In this document: positions 56,107-64,000 of the stretch, piece after piece | Layout: each line of letters starts with the position of its first letter | Numbering within the stretch: position 1 is the first letter of the stretch | NCBI GenBank assembly: GCA_963971575.1 | Contig: OZ020616.1 | Coordinates: 39,336,250-39,400,249 of the forward strand | Direction: 5' to 3' | Origin: Liopterus haemorrhoidalis | Taxonomy: Eukaryota > Arthropoda > Insecta > Coleoptera > Dytiscidae | Length of the DNA stretch: 64,000 nt | The notes under the pieces: generated by a model | The model's input: only the letters and a program-made list of their open reading frames with translations | The model's database searches: none | What the model was told of the DNA's origin: nothing | Translations under genes and position numbers: made by a program

Positions 56107-56301
56107 GGGCCAGTGCTGGCATTTCGTACTGGGCCAGTACCCCGGTGTCCCCGTGGCCGTTATTGGCCCATTGATGAATCAGTTGCCGGCCCAGCAACGG
56201 TAAAGTGCATTGAAAGTAATGGGCCAGTGCTGGCATTTCGCACTGGGCCAGTGCTGGCATTTCGCACTGGGCTAGTGCTGGTATTTCGCACTGGGCCAGT
56301 G
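56107..56301. repeat. Minisatellite, 24-bp unit
   Basis: Unit GGGCCAGTGCTGGCATTTCG plus CACT occurs at 56107, 56221, 56245 and 56269, with partial units at 56131 and 56293. A larger word, GCATTGAAAGTAATGGGCCA, is repeated about 114 bp apart. Confidence 0.9.
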
Positions 56302-56400
56302 TATATATTATACCCACTCTCTAGTGTTTCAAATGTAACATATGTGTACTTACCCAGTATTAAAATAAATTAATGGTTAGGTGCAAAATAAATACTCATT

Positions 56401-56571
56401 TGGCCATTTTCACCATCGTTGAATAAATTTATTTAACAAATAAAGTTGACAATGTCGCATCAGTTTTAAACTATTAATGAAGAAATTAACATTGCTGTAA
56501 ATAGAATGATGCGATATTGTTAATTTAAGTTGTTAAATAAATTTATTCAACGATGGTAAAACTGGCCGATT
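56401..56571. repeat. Foldback segment inside the TIR element
   Basis: GGCCATTTTCACCATCGTTG and AATAAATTTATTTAACAA at 56402-56440 are mirrored at 56533-56571, with inner matches at ACAATGTCGCATCA. It could be a MITE nested in the larger element. Confidence 0.75.
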
Positions 56572-57436
56572 GTAAATTGTATTAACAGTTATAATTTATT
56601 GATTTATTTATAAATATTAAATAAATATAATTTCAGGAATAACAGGAATTAGTTTATTTAATTTATTAATTTAATGAAGAATTTTAAGAAAATGGTTTTC
56701 TGCCATTTCGGCCAAAAAATTGCATCCTAAAGATAAGTGGTGACTATTAATTTTCGCCAATTTTCGGCTTGTTTTATCTACCACATCTTTTCCCCCTGAC
56801 TTGAAGAGTGCCAACCTAAAGAAATCATACTTGTTAAAATAAATTCAGTTATCAAATTTTATAAACATTAATGCTATAAGCTGTTCACTTTTATAAGAAC
56901 AAACTAGATCTGGTTATTTTGGTGATTTTTATAGTGTATTACTGACTTTTAGAAACTTGGTTATATTGTAAAAAAAGCTTTACAGTTTTGGATTAAGTTT
57001 GTATTATTTTAGGTTAGTATTATATTTACAAAATATTTAAGATGTCACTATTCAAAATAAAATATGACAAATTATATTTTTTAAATGACATATTTATAAT
57101 CTTGTAACAGATTTATTAATAATTGAAAATTTTATTACATGAAAAAAACTATGATTTAACTAAACTAAAAATTCGTCCTTAAATCTAATAAAACACACAC
57201 AAATCACAATAAAAAGCTGTATAATGTTCACAAAACAATAACTATTTAAATACACATCTTGACTGTCCACCGACACGTATCAACTTGTACTGGCCCTAGA
57301 AGGCCACGCGGTTAGGGCGTTTTATGACTAAGAACAATCAGACTTTTCAAATTATTACATTCAAAAAAAGTTTAGTTTTAAGTAAAAAGTATGAGTGAAG
57401 AAGAGACGATAGCCCGTATAAAAATGTTTGCTTGGA

Positions 57437-58469
57437 TTAATACAAATAAGGAGTGCTTATAAAATGCCGGCAAAGTACTTCGTATAGGCGGAATGCGAAA
57501 TACAAATGTGAAGTACATTATTGATACTGGCGTTGCACTTACTTTTGGTGCCAGCAATATACCAACAGTAAAAGCAGTTTGCCGGCATTTGGCCGTTAGT
57601 TGAATGTTTTCTGGGATATTTCCTGGAGAAAAATTAAAACATAACTACCACGGTATACAGCAGTGATGACAAATCAGATGCAAGTGCCAAATATATCACG
57701 CGATAACATTTCGCCGGCAAGCGCATTTTTAACATAAAATTGTTTTTATGACTCAACCAAAGGTGGCTGTAGTGAATAAATACGAAAGCGCATCGGGAGC
57801 TCTTGGTCAGCTACGGCAAAGCTGCATAAAGTTTTGTGTGACAGAAACACCACCGTCAACACCAAGAAAATATTGGTACGATCCTTGGTGTTCCCAGTCT
57901 TCCTTTCTCATCAGAAATCTGGACATTACTTGCAAGTGACCATAGAAGAGGCCTTTGAAATGTGATGCTGGAGGCGTATGTTACAAATTCGCTAGACGGA
58001 TCTTTTTTTATATAGTGAGTCGTATAAGAATATAGATAAGCATAACCTCGATAAGCTAACTTGTAAAATATGAATCACATTCTTAAAGCAATGTGGATAA
58101 AAATGGAAGCAAAAACGTTTACTTATGAGTGAAAAGTAGAATGAGGAGTAAATGTTTTTAATGTTGGTCTTTTGTTCAAGATATAAGTAATTGGTACTGA
58201 ATAAAACAGAATTTTCACTTAAAATCATAAGTAAAAAGTGTCAATAAAAATATGCATCTGACCTAGTCCAGACTCGCTTGTGTAGAATATTATAAGTCTC
58301 ATTCCTCTTCATGATCTAGAGACTTTAATAGTTTGTTTCGTTTTGAAGAGGGGAACATGGAGTAGTTAGCTAATACTTTTTTAGGCGGCACTATAAAATC
58401 TCAAAGTGGTGCGCTTCGATGCTCTTCTCAGGATAAAATTGAACTTTGATATATCTAGTAGTTCCCGGA
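57437..58469. other. No gene recognised; GCCGGCAAAG-type words at 57460-57720
   Basis: Scattered TGCCGGCAAAGT/GCCGGCATTTGG words resemble the nearby minisatellite. The ORF at 57748 has no recognisable domain. Confidence 0.4.
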
Positions 58470-58766
58470 TTTCAAAAAGGCATCGGTGCGGAACTTAGGT
58501 TGGAACAATCCACAGTAGCACGGACTCTGAACAGTGCAATTAACCGAATAATTGCATAAGTTTGCAATCAGATTAAATTTCGCACTTCCGAATATTCTTT
58601 AGTAGAAGCGAAAGTGTTATGGCAAAAAAAGCACCGTTTTCCAAATACGATTGGTGTAATTGATTGTAACCATATATGGGTAGAAAAACCACAGATTCAC
58701 GGAGATGAATATATAAATTATAAAGAAAAACCTAGGCTAAATATGCACGCAACTTTTGATGCTTAA
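58470..58766 (+). pseudogene. PIF/Harbinger transposase fragment
   Basis: One frame with a single stop reads FQKGIGAELRLEQSTVARTL (helix-turn-helix), IKFRTSEYSLVEAKVLWQKK, HRFPNTIGVIDCNHIWVEKP and GDEYINYKEKPRLNMHATFD before a stop. GVIDCNHI holds the first catalytic Asp of the Harbinger DDE domain, and the YIN-K...N-HATFDA block is the next conserved part. The remaining two catalytic residues are missing, so it is a truncated copy. Confidence 0.8.
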
Positions 58767-59065
58767 TAAATGTCTAGATACAAAACAAGATTTGGTAAAA
58801 GTCAGAAATAAGACCAATTTAATCACTAATAAAAATATACAGCAGTGCCAAATAACAAACTCAATACAGCACTAGTACATTGCTAATAGACTATTTTCAA
58901 TCTGATTTCGAGAGGAGCAGTGTGATTTTGATAAAAATTGATCAGCATAAACGAATTATATTGCTGCTTTACTCGCCGGTAGAAGAATTTCTTTGCAAGT
59001 AAAAGGTATCATTATCTTCCATCTAGAATCTTACATCCGTTCTTGAGAAGACTTGACACGATCCA
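58767..59065. other. No gene recognised
   Basis: No feature seen between the Harbinger fragment and the hAT MITE. Confidence 0.5.
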
Positions 59066-59073
59066 GCTATAAT

Positions 59074-59529
59074 CAGTGGCGGATCTAGCTTTTTGGGGGC
59101 CCAGGGCTTAAAAATGCCAAGGTGCCACATGCTCTTCACTTATGTTGATTTTTCATAAATTAGTAAATTTGTATTGTTTTTTAAAGTAATATTTTTGTTT
59201 TGTTTCGAAATATAAGTGAAGAGCAAAAAAAAAGTTCCTCACCGCCCAAATCTAAGTAAAGAGCAAAAACAAAAAGGTCCTCACCTCCCAAATCTGAGTG
59301 AATAGCAAAAAAAAGGTCCTCGCCTCCCAAATCTAAGTGAAGAGCAAAAAAAAAGGTTCTCACCTCCCAAATCTAAGTGAAGAGCAAAAAAAAGGTCCTC
59401 ACCTAATAAATCTGAGTGAAGAGCAAAATAAAAAGGTCCTCACCTCCCAAATCCGAGAGGTTGGGGGCCCCTTGCGGATTCGGGGCCCAGGGCTTAAGCC
59501 CTATTAGCCCTTATGTAGATCCGCCACTG
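59074..59529. mobile_element. hAT MITE with a 41-bp minisatellite
   Basis: Ends CAGTGGCGGATCTAGC and GTAGATCCGCCACTG, flanked by perfect GCTATAAT (59066-59073 and 59530-59537). Next to both ends are GGGGGCCC and CCAGGGCTTAA words. The middle is the tandem array 59208-59457. Confidence 0.93.
59208..59457. repeat. Minisatellite, unit about 41 bp, six copies
   Basis: The unit is AAATCTAAGTGAAGAGCAAA, then an A-run, then GGTCCTCACCTCCC. Copies differ mainly in the A-run length. Two inverted units lie at 47676-47744 in another MITE. Confidence 0.92.
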
Positions 59530-59559
59530 GCTATAATTACCCAGTTTTCCAGTTAGTCA

Positions 59560-60000
59560 GATAAATATTGTAAGCACTGTGTTACAAGAAAATTTATAAC
59601 TTTCGAGATAATTATCCAGCAGATCAAAATTTTTTACGGTATTTAACAGATCAAAAATACCTACGGAACTATTTCAGTTCAGATTAATATGCATTACTCA
59701 GATATTTAGATTAATCCTCCTGGGTTATAAGGCAAGAATTTTTTTAGCATATTTTTAGCTAAAACCGTGTTAGTATAAATACATTTTTAAAAACTACTTT
59801 TTTTTCTCTGTCAGCACAAAAAATCGATATTTTGCGAAATAATAAGGCTTCCGGCTCCTCTTAATATTCATTATTGAGATTTTGTACCAAATTTTCGATT
59901 AATACCTCCAGGAAATAGGGTGGGAGACAAAAGTTTATTGACACATTTTTGCCGAAAATTCCATAAAAATCTATAATGTAGAAAAGAACGGAAAACAATG
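59560..60000 (+). repeat. Dispersed repeat family X, copy 4
   Basis: AACTATTTCAGTTCAGATTA...GCATTACTCAGATATTTAGA with the following GGGTTATAAG matches the family X block. A related block (59870-59960) repeats the AATACCTCCAGG...GGGAGACAAAA part. Confidence 0.5.
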
Positions 60001-60714
60001 AAAGCGAGTTTTCTTTGTAAACATAAATGTTTACTAATTTTTTTGGGTTTCAGCTCTTGTTTAGGCAAGAGGTCTGATAGTGTGAGCCTCAGAACAAAGT
60101 CTGGTTCGAATTCAGGTTTCAGCTCGTTGGGGGTCTGAGCCCATGCAAGGGGTCTGAGCATCACGGTGAAATAAAGTTTGAATGCCGTATTCTGTAAAAG
60201 TTATGGGTCCAGGTCTTCTGTTGAAATGGTATAATTTTTATCTAAATGTAAATAAATTTTCCTTCTACAAAATTCTGTGTTTTATGTGAAGAACTCGAAT
60301 ACAATAGGATAATGGTATATTTTTCTACGGCTGTTATATTTCACTATTTTTTGTGCATAAAATGTGTGTTTATGGCGACTGTTAAAATTTATAAAAAATT
60401 CTAAAAGTCTCATAACTGTTTCATTAATTCATGCTTTTCATAAGCGTAATACACATGCTAATGGGTGCTGCACCCCTATCTCCATAGACTTACATGAGCT
60501 CATGAGGGCGACAGAGCCATCTTTAAAGACAGCAGGGGTGTCCGAGCAGTCCGAAGAAGAATCAAAGAATACACTGAAAACAATTAAAGTCAATTCGTGA
60601 TCTTAACTTAGTTTAGTCCGTAGTTTATATATATATATATATATATCTAATTTCATACAGTCTTGCAAATACAAAGTTACCCAGGATTTCTGAAACGCAA
60701 AGCAATGATACATA
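60001..60714. other. No gene recognised; (TA)n at 60626-60646
   Basis: Contains a 20-bp TA run. The ORF at 60364 lacks known motifs. Confidence 0.45.
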
Positions 60715-60716
60715 TA

Positions 60717-61281
60717 GACCGGGAGCTCATGACATTTTTGGTCTCCGATTTCATACAGCATGCCTTTTGGAGGAGAGAATATTTACCCTGTGACAACAAA
60801 AAAGGGATGGTACTAAACCCCTGCACGCTTTCCGGTCATAGGGAAAATTGCATTTCCACTTGTACAAAATTTTTGTGTTTTTCTCTGATTTAATATTGCT
60901 TGCCCTTTTGTCAAAAGAAAGTTATAACAAATTTAAAGTCTTTTAATTATAGGCATGCTGTATGAAAACGCGGAAAATCATATTTTTTTATTACAAGATC
61001 ACATGACCGTTTGAGCCCTTTGGGACCCTCCGAATCGCATGCATATATTTAAAAGACTTTAAATTTGTTATAACTTTCTTTTGACAAAAGGGCAAGCAAT
61101 ATTAAATCAAAGAAAAGCACAAAGATTTTGTGTTTAAGTGGAAATGCAATTTTCCCTATGACCGGAAAGCGTGCAGGGGTTTAGTACCATGCCTTTTTTG
61201 TTGTCACAGGGTAAATATTCTCTCCTCCAAAAGGCATGCTGTATGAAATCGGAGACCAAAAACTGTCATGAGCTCCCGGTC
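60717..61281 (-). mobile_element. Palindromic MITE, copy B (565 bp), opposite loop orientation
   Basis: TA on both sides (60715-60716 and 61282-61283), and the same length and arm sequence as copy A. The loop reads as the reverse complement of copy A's loop, so by this asymmetric part the element is inserted in the opposite direction. Arms and loop are nearly identical between copies, which suggests recent or shared activity. Confidence 0.92.
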
Positions 61282-61289
61282 TAATATAT

Positions 61290-61470
61290 AATGTAGAAAT
61301 TAAATATCAAAATACTGCCTCACCGGGGATCGAACCCATCAGCATAAGAATTTCGCGTTCTCCTTCTATGCCTGCGTAGTCTAGTGGTCTAGAAAGAGAA
61401 CGCGAAACTCTTAAGTTAACGGGTCCGATTCCTGGGAGGCAGTATTTTGATTTTCAATTTCTACAGCCTT
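61290..61470 (+). mobile_element. tRNA-like foldback (SINE or tRNA-derived palindrome)
   Basis: The right half reads GCGTAGTCTAGTGGTCTAGA (A box) and GGGTCCGATTCC (B box) with an AAGAG/CTCTT anticodon-like stem, ending GGGAGGCA. The left half (61290-61362) is the mirror image of the tRNA 3' half plus its downstream flank (61396-61468), so the unit forms a hairpin with about 33 bp in the loop. Acceptor pairing is only partial (about five of seven), so a functional tRNA is unlikely but not excluded. Confidence 0.65.
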
Positions 61471-61498
61471 GTATGAGACAAAAATATTGTATGAACCT

Positions 61499-61606
61499 CA
61501 TGCATAAAGCGTTTTTTTTTTCACTCATGGGATTGCTGCATTCGTCTACGGCTCGTGCGATCAAATTTCCCATACGTGAAAAAAAGTACTGTTTTATGCA
61601 CTTGTT
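61499..61606. repeat. Short inverted repeat with TGCATAAA ends
   Basis: ATGCATAAAGCGT...TTTTTCACTCATGGGA at 61499-61533 is mirrored by TCCCATACGTGAAAAAAAGT...TTTTATGCA at 61569-61602. It may be a small MITE. Confidence 0.4.
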
Positions 61607-61957
61607 GCATAAATATCTATTTTTTTAGGTTGATGAGCAAAAGAAAAGAAACTTAAACTACCTGATAAGTAAAAAAAAAAAAATGAAAACTCAAAGCAGC
61701 TGAAAAAAGGGAAACTTCTACCTGATTCAAAAAAAAAAGAAATAGCTAATGAGCAAATGTAAACCGGAAAAAAAAACAAAACGCGAAGCCCGGAGATCCT
61801 GTGTTGAAAACTTTCGAGTCCGGGTGAAACCCTGAGGGGTGGTCGCTAGAGGTGAATTGCTATTCAGACTATTTATATTCATTCTTATAATTTGTTCATT
61901 TTCTTTGCGGGATTTACCCGTCATTAACATCTTATATCTTAAATATCATCAATAATA
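61607..61957. other. No gene; A-rich low-complexity DNA
   Basis: Several A-runs; no feature seen. Confidence 0.5.
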
Positions 61958-61959
61958 TA

Positions 61960-62845
61960 CCAGGGGTATTCAATAATTAAAGAGACAAATTGATGTAGAA
62001 AAAAACTGTGTATTTTTACAAAATGAGACTTTTACTACTTCTCAACATAATCCCTAGTGAACGATAAACTAGTTTTTTTATAACTAATGCAAAGAAATCT
62101 TTGTCTTGTTGTTTGAACCAGTTTCCCACAAATTCTTGGACTTCCTCGTTGTCGCTGAACTTTTTTCCACGTAATGCCTCCTTGAGTGGACCAAACAAAC
62201 GAAAATCAGCGGAAGGCAAATGAGAGGACTGTAGAGAGGATGATGTAGTATCTCCCAACCCATTTATCAATGGGTCTTGGGTCAGCTTAGCAGTATGAGG
62301 GCGAGCATTGTCGTGGAGCAATATCACGCCTTTGCTTTGAGATCCGCGACGTTTTTCTCTCTTTGCTGGCTTTACTTTATTCATCCGCATGTCTGAGTGG
62401 TAGGCACTGTTTATTGTACGCTGATCTTCCAAATAATCACAAAAGACGACACCTCGGGCATCCCAAAAGACGGTCAACATGACTCGTCAGTCACTGAGGT
62501 TCGACCATTTTTGAACTGTTCTATTCACTTATAAAAATTTTCACGATTCATACAACTTTCACCATACTGTAAAATCAATCGAAAAAAGGTTTTAGCCCGT
62601 TTTTCACTTTCAGAAAGCAAAAACCGGATCACTGAACGTTGTTCAATGAATGTGGAAACTTCAAGCGGACACGACATCGTTAAATGCAATTTTGAGGTTA
62701 TAAACAAAACAATATTTATCCGTCAGGTGTTTTCAGCTCATCCCAGTGATGCCAATCTAAAGTCATGAAAGTACAAAACTACTCATACAAACCGTTTTTT
62801 TTTTTTTCTACTTCAATTTGTCTCTTTAATTATTGATGTCCCTCA
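61960..62845 (-). mobile_element. Internally deleted mariner element, copy 2
   Basis: Bounded by TA, with ends CCAGGGGTATTCAATAATTA and TAATTATTGATGTCCCTCA, the same inverted repeats as at 1560-2328. On the minus strand the N-terminus (62700-62530) reads TFIEQRSVIRFLLSESEKRA and LQYGESCMNRENFYK, the first helix-turn-helix. It is followed by a large deletion and then the catalytic half. It keeps more of the 5' coding part than copy 1. Confidence 0.88.
62016..62707 (-). pseudogene. Mariner transposase, deleted between HTH and catalytic core
   Basis: The open part (62480-62016) starts MLTVFWDARGVVFCDYLEDQ and carries LLHDNARPHTAKLT with the second catalytic Asp, then ADFRLFGPLKEALRGKKFSD with the third Asp region, and ends with VIKKLVYRSLGIM. 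The first catalytic Asp and linker are gone, and the reading is shifted relative to the N-terminus (62525-62707). Confidence 0.85.
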
Positions 62846-62847
62846 TA

Positions 62848-64000
62848 TGTTTTCTGTATATTTTCATTTCGTTCTCTATTATATTATCTAATAACTATAA
62901 GTATTTCTAGGTTATTTTTCTTTAGAACGATTTGGGAATTTAGTGAATATTAAATGAGTTTTTTTGGTTTATATTTCTACCCGTCTGGGTTAATGAAAAT
63001 TGGTAGGCGGCATGGGGTCTTGCACATCTCAAGGGATGCAATGAAGGGAAGGGGAACGAATCCTTTTGCTTAAATTTTGTCAACCACGATATTTCTATAA
63101 CAAAGCAGTCTTGATAATTTTATTTATTTATCTATTTTATTTATTTGAGAGCAAAACACTTATATGCAAAATGTATTGCGTCAGAAATACTTATTTGTGG
63201 GTAACATTATTTTGCGGTTGCGTATAAATTTCGTCCCATATTTTATCTTACACATTATAAATTTAAAAAACCATTGTAAATTTATCCTGTGCATAAATTT
63301 CAATTTTTATCCCCTATTTTGGTTTCCCCAAACATTCATTGAAGTAAATAAAACGCGGTAAATGTCAAAACAAAAATAATACATGGTTATTTGTCAGAGT
63401 TGCGAAGTAAGAAATCGGACAGGGTACATGGTATAAAGTCCTAGAAATCCTAGCGTAGAGACTTACAATAAATAAGGGTGAATGTCAGTTGTAAAGAGGT
63501 AATCTGTACGTTTCTAATATATGACCACCGCGTCTGTTTCCCTGATAATAATTTACTACAACCTGAAAGAGTTATTTGAAGGATTATAGTTAAATTATTG
63601 GAAAAATATGTTGGTTTGATTATTTCAAGAACAAAAAAAAAGAAAAAAGGGAAACAACTAAAATAAAAATGAAGTGCGATTAAGCACAACATTAGCAACC
63701 GCCAATCCGCGGCAAAATTTAATCTAGGAATGACCAAACTACGGCCCGCGGAATAGAGATGTCCCGCGAGGCTCATTCTGTGGCCCACATAGCCATTTCC
63801 ATTTATATTTTGCATCACCTCGATTAACATTCTATTTTTTTTTTTTTTTCTTCACCTCAATCTACTTTTAGGGTGACCTCTTAGGATTTCACCTGGATTC
63901 TCATTGTTTCAGTACCGTATCTTCAAATTCCGGGTTTTGTTTTAATTTCATGTTTTGCTCACTAGCTAATTTGAATTATATTTTTTATTTTTCTCTTTAG
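62848..64000. other. No gene; possible hAT end at 63730-63800
   Basis: AT-rich. ACCAAACTACGGCCCGCGG...GCTCATTCTGTGGCCCAC at 63732-63788 resembles the ends of some hAT elements (CAAACTACGGCCCGCG), but the CAG terminus and partner end are not evident. The 126-codon minus ORF at 63450 has no recognisable domain. Confidence 0.35.

Larger units (their letters stand above)
56041..57436. mobile_element. TIR element with a 24-bp minisatellite
   Basis: The left end TCCCAGCAAACATTTTTATA (continuing CGGGC) is mirrored by GCCCGTATAAAAATGTTTGC at the right end (continuing TTGGA), a 25-bp inverted repeat with one or two changes. TTA flanks both sides (56038-56040-type and after the right end). Inside are the minisatellite 56107-56301 and a foldback segment 56401-56571. 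No transposase is recognised. A 3-bp TTA duplication would suit Harbinger. Confidence 0.65.

Noticed and set aside
56110..56317. Repetitive minus-strand protein with ALAQCEMP repeats
   Set aside because: It is a direct translation of the 24-bp minisatellite, not a selected coding sequence.
59181..59363. Minus-strand ORF with repeated DLGGEDLFF
   Set aside because: It is produced by the 41-bp minisatellite inside a hAT MITE.
63450..63830. 126-codon minus-strand ORF at the window end
   Set aside because: No recognisable domain; overlaps a possible hAT end fragment and poly-A/T runs.

Overview
This window looks like AT-rich, non-coding nuclear DNA from an arthropod, most likely an insect. No bacterial-style operons, rRNA, CRISPR arrays or intact host genes are visible. 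Nearly everything recognisable is transposable-element (TE) debris of arthropod type: mariner and Tc1 transposases, hAT-type miniature elements with 8-bp target duplications, PIF/Harbinger remnants, a TTAA-flanked element carrying a Mutator-like/Kolobok-like transposase tail, a pogo-like remnant, many 3' pieces of non-LTR retrotransposons (LINEs), tRNA-derived SINE heads, LTR-element pieces and several large palindromes. The species cannot be named from this.

Layout. 0-12 kb: SINE head, LINE tail, a hAT element with a mariner nested inside it (1412-2414), a foldback MITE (3298-3779), a SINE with perfect target duplication (4230-4469), the 5' end of a second mariner family (5706), a conserved arthropod ORF fragment (7373-7741, minus), a palindromic motif cluster (8021-8341), a decayed Tc1 element (8938-9990) and a Tc1 tail (11429-11870). 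12-23 kb: pogo-like remnant, several LINE remnants on both strands, and the TTAA-flanked element (20738-21991). 23-33 kb: a 2.2-kb hAT-like element, a mariner split by a hAT MITE, a palindrome of nearly 1 kb (28000-28968), SINE heads and an almost full-length mariner (31791-33075). 33-42 kb: one possible host exon (33822-33957), MYB/MADF and transposase remnants of Harbinger type, tandem repeats and an unclassified MITE. 42-51 kb: a dispersed repeat split by an LTR element with identical LTRs (43505-45190), a Tc1 element inside a LINE (45369-47480), hAT MITEs and a third copy of the second mariner family, again split by a hAT MITE. 51-64 kb: a Gypsy-type integrase tail, two 565-bp palindromic MITEs in opposite orientation, a TIR element with a 24-bp minisatellite, a Harbinger transposase fragment, a hAT MITE with a 41-bp minisatellite, a tRNA-like foldback and a deleted mariner.

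The genes do not form a pathway. They are layered insertions whose nesting gives a relative chronology. All transposases seen carry stops, frameshifts, deletions or lost catalytic residues. The youngest-looking insertion is the LTR element at 43505-45190, whose two 184-bp LTRs are identical by eye. I found no convincing undescribed functional system. The most unusual structures are the long palindromes, the tRNA-like foldback, the minisatellite unit shared by two MITEs with different ends, and the shared sequence next to two different LINE fragments.
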